From the NCBI GenBank assembly GCA_943359415.1, contig CALRHQ010000007.1, positions 1 through 21,729 on the forward strand: a stretch of 21,729 nucleotides of DNA. The letters run 5' to 3'. Made by a program: the position numbers and the translations under genes. Position 1 is the stretch's first letter, and each line of letters begins with the position of its first letter. Source of the DNA: Candidatus Peribacteria bacterium. GTDB taxonomy: Bacteria; Patescibacteriota; Gracilibacteria; UBA1369; LOWO2-01-FULL-3. The notes under the pieces were generated by a model. That model ran no database searches, was not told the origin of the DNA, and saw nothing but the letters and a program-made list of their open reading frames with translations. Shown here piece by piece: positions 8,501 through 14,855 of this stretch.

Positions 8501-8633
8501 AAAAGGAAGGATTTACATGAGTAATAGATTGTTGTGTTTTTGAGTCGATCATGTATCGACTCAAATTGGACAAATCGTACATGTTAGATTTGTCCAACCA
8601 CACAACCTATTACGAATGGAGATCTTTCCTTTT
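8501..8633 (+). other. Y-shaped structured element, copy A
   Basis: The gap between two convergent genes folds almost completely. The basal stem is 8501-8512 with 8622-8633 (12 bp, one G-T). An internal segment carries tandem G-A pairs (G8519-A8520 facing G8614-A8615). Next come a stem GTAATAG/CTATTAC (8521-8527/8607-8613), a 3-nt bulge ATT, and a stem GTTGTGT/ACACAAC (8531-8537/8600-8606). At the top are two hairpins. Hairpin 1 has a 10-bp stem (8540-8549/8555-8564) and loop CATGT. Hairpin 2 has an 11-bp stem (8566-8576/8587-8597) and loop GTACATGTTA. It begins right after the stop codon of the zinc-ribbon gene and ends 22 nt before the nusA stop, so terminator activity for both is possible. 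The G-A pairs favour the plus strand as the folded strand. Copy B has the same design. Confidence 0.8.
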
Positions 8634-8655
8634 CTAGCGTATTTTTCAAAAATAT

Positions 8656-9900
8656 TTACGCCACCTTCTTAAGAGCCTCTACAATTTGATTTGCGCCGGC
8701 TTCGTCTACACCATCAACTTCCATCAAATCTTTCGCGCCAAGACCCTTTATTTGCTCCACAAGAGTAAGATTTGCTTTAGATAAGGCTTCAACTATTGAG
8801 TCAGCAAGTCCAAGATCAGCAAGGTTCTCAATTAACATCTTAACATCGCCTTTTCCTTGAGCAATAAGCTCTGAAATATCAAGAATATCAATTTCCCAAC
8901 CTGTAAGGATAGAAGCCAATCGAACATTTTGACCTTGTTTTCCGATTGCAAGAGGACGTTGATCTGGTTGAACGTAAACTTTCGCTCTTCTTTCTTTATC
9001 AAAAAGTTTGATAGTAGTAACCTTCGCAGGGGCTAAAGCAGTTTTGATGTAATCCTCCATATTTGGAGACCATTGAATAATATCAATTCTTTCATTATTT
9101 AGTTCATCCATTATATTTTGTACACGAACACCTTTTTGGCCTACGCATGAACCAATTGGATCGATCTTTGCATCATTTGAACTTACTGCAACTTTGCATC
9201 TTACTCCAGGTTCTCTAGAGATAGATTTGATCTCAACAAGTCCTGATTTTATTTCAGGAATTTCAAGCTCAAGAAGTTTTCGAACAAGACTTGGATGGTT
9301 TCTTGAAATGATAAGTTGAGGACCTTTTGTAGTTTTAATAACTTTGTCCAAATAAAGCTTAATTCTTTGTCCTGAATAATATTTCTCTCCGGGAATTTGT
9401 TGATCATAAGGCAAATTTGTAGTCGTTTTGTTATCCAAATTTACATATACATTTGTGCCGTCAACGCGGTGAACTAATGCATTCAAAAGCTCATTTTCAC
9501 GATCTTTGAATGTATCATACATGACATCTCTTTCAGCGTCCTGAATCTTTTGAATGATAACTTGTTTTGCCGCCTGAGCTGCGATTCTTCCATAGTTTGT
9601 AGGAGTTACATCAATCTTGATTTTATCTCCGATTTTCGCTTTTTTGCTGTATTTTTTAGATTCAAGTTCAGACATTTGAAGATCTTCATCTTCAACTTTT
9701 TTTACAACTTCTTTCACAATGAAAACAGTTGCAAGTCCTGAATTTTCATCAAGGTCAACATCTACTTCCTGATTCTTATTTCCATAGTCTTTTCTAAACG
9801 CGGCGCGCAAAGCGGCTTTGATAGTTTCAAGTACTTTATCTCTAGGAATATTTTTCTCATCGCAAAGCTGGTTGATCGCAGCAATAAACTGTGACTGCAT
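8656..9900 (-). CDS. nusA: transcription termination/antitermination factor NusA
   Basis: A 414-residue NusA, which rides on RNA polymerase and modulates pausing, termination and antitermination. The order is the N-terminal polymerase-binding domain (about 1-125, from MQSQFIAAINQLC), an S1 domain (about 130-200, GTNVYVNLDNKTTTNLPYDQ), and KH1 and KH2 domains (about 200-340) with GSCVGQKGVRVQNI and AIGKQGQNVRLAS GxxG loops. A C-terminal helix-hairpin-helix region (about 345-414, GLGAKDLMEVDGVDEAGANQ) is the acidic repeat type. ATG 9900 is chosen over 9930 because the family starts at this Met. It sits 40 nt after recX rather than in the usual rimP-nusA-infB cluster. Confidence 0.93.
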   Translation of the reverse strand: MQSQFIAAINQLCDEKNIPRDKVLETIKAALRAAFRKDYGNKNQEVDVDLDENSGLATVFIVKEVVKKVEDEDLQMSELESKKYSKKAKIGDKIKIDVTPTNYGRIAAQAAKQVIIQKIQDAERDVMYDTFKDRENELLNALVHRVDGTNVYVNLDNKTTTNLPYDQQIPGEKYYSGQRIKLYLDKVIKTTKGPQLIISRNHPSLVRKLLELEIPEIKSGLVEIKSISREPGVRCKVAVSSNDAKIDPIGSCVGQKGVRVQNIMDELNNERIDIIQWSPNMEDYIKTALAPAKVTTIKLFDKERRAKVYVQPDQRPLAIGKQGQNVRLASILTGWEIDILDISELIAQGKGDVKMLIENLADLGLADSIVEALSKANLTLVEQIKGLGAKDLMEVDGVDEAGANQIVEALKKVA

Positions 9901-9940
9901 ATTATTTCTTTTTAAAGGATACAAAAACAAACAGGATAAA

Positions 9941-10447
9941 TTAATAATCCTGTTCTCTATCGCTAGAATAACAGGATTTTAATGATGTGTAAATAGCTTC
10001 TTTAGAAAAGCCCTTAGAGGCGAGGAATTGAAACGCTTTTTGTTTCTGTTTCATGATTGGGTGCTTATTCCATAGTCTTGTTCTCTTTTCAATAAGATCA
10101 CGGCAGGCTTTAGATTCATCATAGTCGAGATTTTCAAATCCACTTTCTACGATGTTTTTATCTATGCCCTTTCCCTGCAGTTCCCGTTTTATTAGCGAAA
10201 TCCCTCTCGGTTTAAACTGAATCCTGCTAAGGACATAATCTTTTACGAACTGATCGTCATCCAGATATTTTAGTTCTATAAGTCTACTTATAACCTCATT
10301 TATAATGCTGACTTCAATTTCTGGATAATTTTTACAAAGAGTGGATAACTTTTTCCGAATTTCGGAAACTGTATATCTCTTTTTTGATACAAGCCGTAAA
10401 GTATAATCCATAAGCCTGCTTTTATTTATGATCTTATTGTTCATCAT
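9941..10447 (-). CDS. recX: RecA regulatory protein RecX
   Basis: A small RecX protein (about 168 residues) that binds inside the RecA filament and limits its extension and activity. It is all-helical with three-helix repeats; recognisable stretches are YTLRLVSKKRYTVSEIRKKL, ELKYLDDDQFVKDYVLSR and KPRGISLIKRELQGKGI, followed by a tail with QKAFQFLASKGFSKEAIY. The start is uncertain: adjacent ATGs at 10447 and 10444 and another at 10459 all lie inside the end of recA, so recX overlaps recA by 11 to 26 nt. Translational coupling to recA is likely, the common arrangement for this pair. Confidence 0.88.
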   Translation of the reverse strand: MMNNKIINKSRLMDYTLRLVSKKRYTVSEIRKKLSTLCKNYPEIEVSIINEVISRLIELKYLDDDQFVKDYVLSRIQFKPRGISLIKRELQGKGIDKNIVESGFENLDYDESKACRDLIEKRTRLWNKHPIMKQKQKAFQFLASKGFSKEAIYTSLKSCYSSDREQDY

Positions 10448-11528
10448 CGGATATAGCATCAGATGTTTCAGAAACTTCTACCATTGTTTTTGCTATTTCA
10501 TTTACATTTCCAGAAATAAAAGTTTTTACATCTTTCTCAATTTCTTTCGTCATTTTTCCATTTCCGAGTAAGAAATTCTTTGCCGTTTCACGACCTTGTC
10601 CAAGTTTTTCATCATGATAGCTATAGAAAGCCCCGGATTTCCTCACGATATTGTATTTTGTAGCAAGGTCAAGAAGGTCTCCTTCAAATGAAATTCCCTT
10701 GTTGTAAAGAATATCAAATTCAGCTGTCTTGAAAGGTGGAGCAATCTTATTTTTCACTATTTTTACCTTTACTCTATTACCAACAAGTTCTTTTTCGGCA
10801 CTACCTGGGTCTTCAATTTTACCTATACTTCTTATATCCATTCTGACGGAAGCATAAAATTTAAGAGCTTGTCCTCCAGTTGTAGTTTCAGGATTCCCAA
10901 ACATAACTCCAATCTTCATGCGTAACTGATTTAGGAAAATTACAGTAGTATTTGTTTTTGAAGTAATTGCAGTAAGTTTTCTTAGAGCCTGGCTCATAAG
11001 TCTAGCCTGAAGTCCCATATGAGAATCACCCATATCGCCATCGATTTCAGCTCGTGGGGTAAGTGCAGCTACAGAATCGATCACAATTGCATCGATACCA
11101 CCACTTCTTACAAGGGATTCAACTATTTCTAGAGCTTGTTCTCCACTATCAGGTTGAGCCAAAAGAAGAGAATCAACGTCAACACCTATGCGTCTGGCAT
11201 ATTCAGGATCGAGAGCATGTTCCGCATCAATAAAAGCAACAGTTCCTCCAGCTCTTTGTGCATGGGCCAAAATATGAAGACTCAATGTAGTTTTTCCTGA
11301 ACTTTCAGGTCCAAAAATTTCTACAACTCTTCCCCTCGGAATTCCTCCACCCAAGGCTACATCAAGAGAAAGTGACCCTGTTGATATTGTTTCAATTGGT
11401 ATTCTAGCTTCTTCGCCCATTTTCATAATTGAGCCCTTTCCAAAACTTTTTTCGATTTGAGCAATTGCCAAATCTATAGCCTTATTCTTTTCATTTTTTT
11501 CATTATTCTTTTCGATTTTAGTTGTCAT
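10434..11528 (-). CDS. recA: recombinase RecA
   Basis: A 364-residue RecA, the ATP-dependent strand-exchange recombinase that also triggers SOS induction. Walker A is GPESSGKT (73-80), followed by the FIDAEHALD region and loop L2 around NQLRMKIGVMFGNPETTTGG. ATG 11528 (MTTKIEKNNEK) is chosen over the ATG at 11606 because a near-consensus promoter lies inside the longer frame, with its predicted start near 11552. The N-terminus after Met is rich in Lys, Glu and Asn. It heads a recA-recX-nusA run. The inverted repeat filling its promoter spacer suggests regulation by a repressor, perhaps LexA-like, but no lexA is in the window. Confidence 0.96.
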   Translation of the reverse strand: MTTKIEKNNEKNEKNKAIDLAIAQIEKSFGKGSIMKMGEEARIPIETISTGSLSLDVALGGGIPRGRVVEIFGPESSGKTTLSLHILAHAQRAGGTVAFIDAEHALDPEYARRIGVDVDSLLLAQPDSGEQALEIVESLVRSGGIDAIVIDSVAALTPRAEIDGDMGDSHMGLQARLMSQALRKLTAITSKTNTTVIFLNQLRMKIGVMFGNPETTTGGQALKFYASVRMDIRSIGKIEDPGSAEKELVGNRVKVKIVKNKIAPPFKTAEFDILYNKGISFEGDLLDLATKYNIVRKSGAFYSYHDEKLGQGRETAKNFLLGNGKMTKEIEKDVKTFISGNVNEIAKTMVEVSETSDAISDDEQ

Positions 11529-11558
11529 AGGATGATTGTTATTTGGTAAAGTGACTAC

Positions 11559-11587
11559 AGTATAGGTGAGCATACACTCACCGTCAA
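11559..11587 (-). promoter_or_regulatory. recA promoter with palindromic operator in the spacer
   Basis: On the minus strand TTGACG (11587-11582), a 17-nt spacer and TATACT (11564-11559) make a near-consensus promoter; the leader would be about 24 nt. The inverted repeat GGTGAGCATACACTCACC (11565-11582 on the plus strand; 6-bp perfect arms, 6-nt centre) occupies the spacer exactly. Because it lies upstream of the predicted start, it would act as a DNA operator and not as an RNA hairpin. It does not match the LexA boxes I know (CTGT-N8-ACAG, GAAC-N4-GTTC). Confidence 0.7.
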
Positions 11588-11678
11588 TAGAATTTTTTTG
11601 TTTCATGAAACATGCTTAAGCAAGCCCTTTATACACCATGGACATTAAATTTTCATTAAAAAAACTTAAATTTTTTCT

Positions 11679-11817
11679 AAAATGTAGGACATATTTCTTG
11701 TGAACAATCCTTGTGTTGCTTGTGTCATGATCATGTATCATGACACGTTGAGGATTTGTACATGTTAAAATCCTCAACTGCAACACGATTGTGAGCAGGG
11801 AATATGTCCTACATTTT
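11679..11817 (+). other. Y-shaped structured element, copy B
   Basis: This has the same design as copy A with different stem sequences. The basal stem is 11679-11695 with 11801-11817 (17 bp, perfect), continuing through T-G and C-G pairs. Tandem G-A follows (G11702-A11703 facing G11793-A11794). Then come stem ACAATC/GATTGT (11704-11709/11787-11792), a 3-nt bulge CTT, and stem GTGTTGC/GCAACAC (11713-11719/11780-11786). Hairpin 1 is GTGTCATGAT/ATCATGACAC with loop CATGT (11732-11736). Hairpin 2 is TTGAGGATTT/AAATCCTCAA with loop GTACATGTTA (11758-11767). Junction linkers are 2, 1 and 2 nt in both copies. It lies between the small zinc-ribbon gene and the recA promoter, both on the other strand, so its folded plus strand is not a 3' UTR of either. 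Confidence 0.8.
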
Positions 11818-11886
11818 TATAAAATTATAATCTATTGTGAATAGAGATGTGACTTCTTCTTTTAGGATTACCATTTTTAGAAAAAA

Positions 11887-12108
11887 CTATTTAGCTTCTT
11901 TAGCGATAACTTTCTTCTCTCCAGGTTTTGGCTCATCTAACCTAAAAAAAGAAGAAATACTTTTTTTAGTCCCGAATGCAACATTTTTAGTTCCGCATTT
12001 GTTACAAGTATAGACATATTTTTTACCTACTCTATTTGTTTCGACAATTTCTTCGCAATCCTTACAGTAAAAAATGATGTCGCAATCTGTTAAATTTTCT
12101 TCAGTCAT
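11887..12108 (-). CDS. small zinc-ribbon protein, 73 aa
   Basis: A 73-residue protein with a single four-cysteine zinc ribbon, CKDC (about 15-18) and CNKC (about 35-38) around a VGKKYVYT hairpin, followed by a Lys-rich, flexible tail. It resembles generic nucleic-acid- or protein-binding zinc ribbons; I cannot name a family. It lies 11 nt after the four-helix membrane protein gene on the same strand, so the two probably form one transcript. Copy B of the structured element follows about 70 nt downstream and could end that transcript. Confidence 0.7.
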   Translation of the reverse strand: MTEENLTDCDIIFYCKDCEEIVETNRVGKKYVYTCNKCGTKNVAFGTKKSISSFFRLDEPKPGEKKVIAKEAK

Positions 12109-12119
12109 GAAAATATAAA

Positions 12120-12722
12120 TTATAGATCTATTGTCTTTTGTGAATATTCATCCTCCTTAACATAACGTTCATTATGAACACTATCGTCTGATACATTACC
12201 ATAAACTCCACCGGAAATTCTATCCTCAATGTCAATCAAAGGTTTTATTTCCCCTTCCGTTTCAAAGTCTATTTCTTTCTTTTTTAGTCCTGCAAAAGCC
12301 CCAAGAATTGTTAGTCCTATACCAATAAATGATAAAATTACACCTATTCCCGCATTTTTTTCAGTGAGATTTAGTCCAAATTTTGGATGGAAATAAACAC
12401 TTAATGCAAGAACAAGCATAAGTATAGAGAATCCGCTTGCAGCCATGTAAATCTGAATTTCTGAAATTGGTAATTTTGGTTCTGATTTTCTAAAAAGTCT
12501 CATTCCGGCAATTAATGCACATGTTACACCGGAAGCAAGCACAAGAAGGCCGGCAAGATACAAAGGTCCGGTAATTCCTAAAAACATATCGCCAGTTTTG
12601 AATTTATCTATATCTTTATACCATGGCAAAAGAGCTCCAATAACAGTAAGAATTCCTCCAGCTAAAGCCAATTTCTTGTAAAAAGGTAACTGCCTAAATT
12701 TGTTTTTGAAAGAGTCAGGCAT
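12120..12722 (-). CDS. hypothetical membrane protein with four transmembrane helices
   Basis: A 200-residue integral membrane protein. Four hydrophobic segments are visible: about 18-35 (LALAGGILTVIGALLPW), 47-72 (LGITGPLYLAGLLVLASGV and on), 91-112 (MAASGFSILMLVLALSVYF) and 124-148 (GIGVILSFIGIGLTILGAF). The N-terminus and loops are Lys/Arg-rich on one side. The last 50 residues form a soluble acidic tail (KKKEIDFETEGEIKPLIDIE and on). I do not recognise the family. It is divergent from the glycosyltransferase gene, with a 47-bp gap between starts, and lies upstream of the small zinc-ribbon gene. Confidence 0.7.
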   Translation of the reverse strand: MPDSFKNKFRQLPFYKKLALAGGILTVIGALLPWYKDIDKFKTGDMFLGITGPLYLAGLLVLASGVTCALIAGMRLFRKSEPKLPISEIQIYMAASGFSILMLVLALSVYFHPKFGLNLTEKNAGIGVILSFIGIGLTILGAFAGLKKKEIDFETEGEIKPLIDIEDRISGGVYGNVSDDSVHNERYVKEDEYSQKTIDL

Positions 12723-12757
12723 AATTAATAAAGTTTAAGTTTATTACAGAATTGTAA

Positions 12758-12763
12758 TATACT
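12758..12763 (+). promoter_or_regulatory. -10 box placed for a leaderless glycosyltransferase transcript
   Basis: TATACT is followed by six bases and then ATG 12770, the same geometry as at ftsE and the MFS gene. An overlapping TAATAT (12755-12760) is an alternative. Confidence 0.5.
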
Positions 12764-12769
12764 GAAAAC

Positions 12770-13876
12770 ATGAAAATTGCAATAGACATTAGATCGGCAG
12801 GAGGAGAGAAAGCGGGAAAAGGATGGTTTACTTTTAACATTGTCAGAAACCTACTGAAGATAGATCGCCAAAACGAATATATTTTATATTGTTCGGATTT
12901 TGTTGCTGGATTTGAAGAATTCAAAAATGCTAAACAAAAAAGAATAAGCGGAAAAGGTGTTTTTTGGCATATTAATGCAGCAATAGACATATACAAAGAA
13001 AAGATAAATATCTTTTTTGCGCCAACAAGTTTCATAATTCCGATTCTGCTTCCTAAATCAATAAAAAGTATCGTTGTCGTACATGATTTAGTGGCTTTTT
13101 TATTTCCAAAAACGCACAACAAAAAAGCCGTATTTATAGAAAAATTATTACTAAAAACTGCACTGAAAAAAGCGTACAAAGTTGTAGCAGTTTCAAAAAA
13201 TACAAAGAAAGATATTCTAGAGAAATTTGGCATAGATGAGCGAAAAATTAAAGTTATAAATTGCGCTGCCGGAGAAATATATGGAAAAATAGAAGGAGAA
13301 ATCCTAAAGGAATTTGCAGCAAAAACAAATCTTCCGGAAAAATTTTTCTTATGCGTTGGAACGATAGAACCCAGAAAAAACTACGTAAATTTGATAAAAG
13401 CCTTCGCATTAATACATGAACGTTTTCCTGAATTTTACCTCATAATCGTAGGGAAAAATGGATGGGACTACGAACCGGTTTACGAAGAAATAAGAAAAAA
13501 TTATCTACAAAAATATGTACATATTTTAGGATATTTATCGGACAAAAGTTTAGTGAATCTATACAATTTAGCGGAAGCTTTAGTCTTTCCGTCATTTTAC
13601 GAAGGATTCGGAATTCCACCGCTGGAAGCCATGAAGTCGAACTGTCCGGTGATTTCTTCGTGTACTTCATCATTGCCTGAAGTGGTGGACGATGCAGCTA
13701 TCTTGGTCGATCCGGAAAGTCCGTCGCAAATAGCGGAAGCTATGGTTAAAATAATCATAGATCAAGGTTTGAAAAATAGTTTAAAAGAAAAAGGAATAAT
13801 TCAGTCAGAAAAGTTTTCATGGGAAGCCTCTGCAGGCAAACTCTACGAAATGATTCACGAAATGCCAAAAAAGTGA
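12770..13876 (+). CDS. GT4-family (GT-B fold) glycosyltransferase
   Basis: A 368-residue retaining glycosyltransferase of the group-1/GT4 type, which transfers a sugar from a nucleotide donor to a cell-surface polysaccharide or glycolipid acceptor. The N-terminal Rossmann half starts MKIAIDIRSAGGEKAGKGWF and has HD at 105-106. The C-terminal half has CVGTIEPRKNYVNLIKAF (195-212), YLIIVGKNGW (223-232) and the nucleotide-binding EX7E motif in YEGFGIPPLEAM (Glu278, Glu286). There are no membrane helices, so it is cytoplasmic or peripheral. Donor and acceptor cannot be told. It ends in TGA 29 nt before the NAD kinase start. Confidence 0.9.
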   Translation: MKIAIDIRSAGGEKAGKGWFTFNIVRNLLKIDRQNEYILYCSDFVAGFEEFKNAKQKRISGKGVFWHINAAIDIYKEKINIFFAPTSFIIPILLPKSIKSIVVVHDLVAFLFPKTHNKKAVFIEKLLLKTALKKAYKVVAVSKNTKKDILEKFGIDERKIKVINCAAGEIYGKIEGEILKEFAAKTNLPEKFFLCVGTIEPRKNYVNLIKAFALIHERFPEFYLIIVGKNGWDYEPVYEEIRKNYLQKYVHILGYLSDKSLVNLYNLAEALVFPSFYEGFGIPPLEAMKSNCPVISSCTSSLPEVVDDAAILVDPESPSQIAEAMVKIIIDQGLKNSLKEKGIIQSEKFSWEASAGKLYEMIHEMPKK

Positions 13877-13882
13877 TATAAT
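13854..13882 (+). promoter_or_regulatory. promoter of the NAD kinase gene
   Basis: TTCACG (13854-13859), a 17-nt spacer and TATAAT (13877-13882) preceded by TGA form an extended -10 promoter inside the end of the glycosyltransferase gene. The predicted leader is about 17 nt. Confidence 0.5.
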
Positions 13883-13905
13883 ATGCAAGTACATAGCACT
13901 TTTAT

Positions 13906-14796
13906 ATGCTAGAACCAAAGCTGAACAAACAGCTTCACAAAATAGGGATAGTCACTAAACGCGAGAATGCTCATTACAAGAAATTAATTCTTGAGCTCGC
14001 GAAATATTTAAAAGACAAAAATAAAGATGTTTATTTTGACAATAATTCTTTTAAATATATAAAAGATGCAAAGAGAGGATATTCAAAAGAAGAATTATTA
14101 AATGAAGTAGATCTCGTGATAGCTCTTGGAGGCGACGGAACGCTTCTTAAGACTGCGCGAAATACACAAAGAAAGAAAACCCTAGTCCTTGGTGTAAACC
14201 TTGGCACGGTTGGATTTTTGAGCGAAGCAATGCCGGATAATTTATATGAAACTTTAGATAAAATTTTTGCAGGACAATATACGATAGATAAACGTGCACT
14301 TTTGAGGGTCACTGTTTATAGAAAGAATAAAAAGATAGAAACGTTTTTAGCTCTAAATGATGCGGTAATCAATCAAGGAGCATTCGCTAGACTTATAAGA
14401 CTTGAACTCGCAATAAACAGCAGAAAACTTGTAAGTTTCAGTGCAGATGGAGTAATAGTATCAACTCCAACAGGTTCAACAGCTCATTCACTTTCGGCTG
14501 GAGGACCAATAGTTCATCCAAGCATTCAAGGAATCACGATTACTCCTATATGCCCAAGATCACTTTCAATGCGTCCGATCATAGTACCGGATTCACGCCA
14601 ACTTACTTTGATAGTAGAAACTCACAGGCGTGACGAAGCTGCCACAATCGGTCTTACACTAGACGGACAGGAAATGATAAAACTTGAATACGGCGATAAA
14701 ATCACATGCAGAAGAAGTCGCAGATATCTCCACCTTGCTCGCACAAGAAACCGTTATTACAAACAACTCCGCGACAAGCTTAGGTGGGGGGAGTAA
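13906..14796 (+). CDS. nadK: NAD kinase
   Basis: A 296-residue ATP-NAD kinase that makes NADP from NAD. The diagnostic GGDGT is at 75-79, NDAVI at 151-155, and the NAD-binding DGVIVSTPTGSTAHSLSAGG at 181-200, followed by PICPRSLSMRP and TLDGQ. The usual Tyr of GSTAYS is His here. The Arg/Lys-rich C-terminal tail (RRSRRYLHLARTRNRYYKQL) is longer than needed. It ends 59 nt before the DGR target gene and marks the left border of the accessory block 14856-18528. Confidence 0.93.
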   Translation: MLEPKLNKQLHKIGIVTKRENAHYKKLILELAKYLKDKNKDVYFDNNSFKYIKDAKRGYSKEELLNEVDLVIALGGDGTLLKTARNTQRKKTLVLGVNLGTVGFLSEAMPDNLYETLDKIFAGQYTIDKRALLRVTVYRKNKKIETFLALNDAVINQGAFARLIRLELAINSRKLVSFSADGVIVSTPTGSTAHSLSAGGPIVHPSIQGITITPICPRSLSMRPIIVPDSRQLTLIVETHRRDEAATIGLTLDGQEMIKLEYGDKITCRRSRRYLHLARTRNRYYKQLRDKLRWGE

Positions 14797-14840
14797 GCTT
14801 GACAAAAACGCAGATTACGGAGTAAGATATACTCTCAGTT

Positions 14841-14846
14841 TATAAT
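14841..14846 (+). promoter_or_regulatory. candidate -10 box of the DGR target gene
   Basis: TATAAT ends nine bases before ATG 14856, giving almost no leader. A second -10-like TATACT (14828-14833) lies in the inverted repeat GAGTA-AGATA-TACTC (14820-14834). A TTGACA at 14799-14804 is 23 nt from that box, too far for a normal spacer. Confidence 0.35.
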
Positions 14847-14855
14847 CATATATAT

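Noticed and set aside
11529..11606. Longer recA start at ATG 11606
   Set aside because: The near-consensus recA promoter lies inside this extension.
14799..14833. TTGACA with TATACT as the promoter of the DGR target gene
   Set aside because: The spacer is 23 nt, too long for a normal promoter; a closer TATAAT is preferred but also uncertain.
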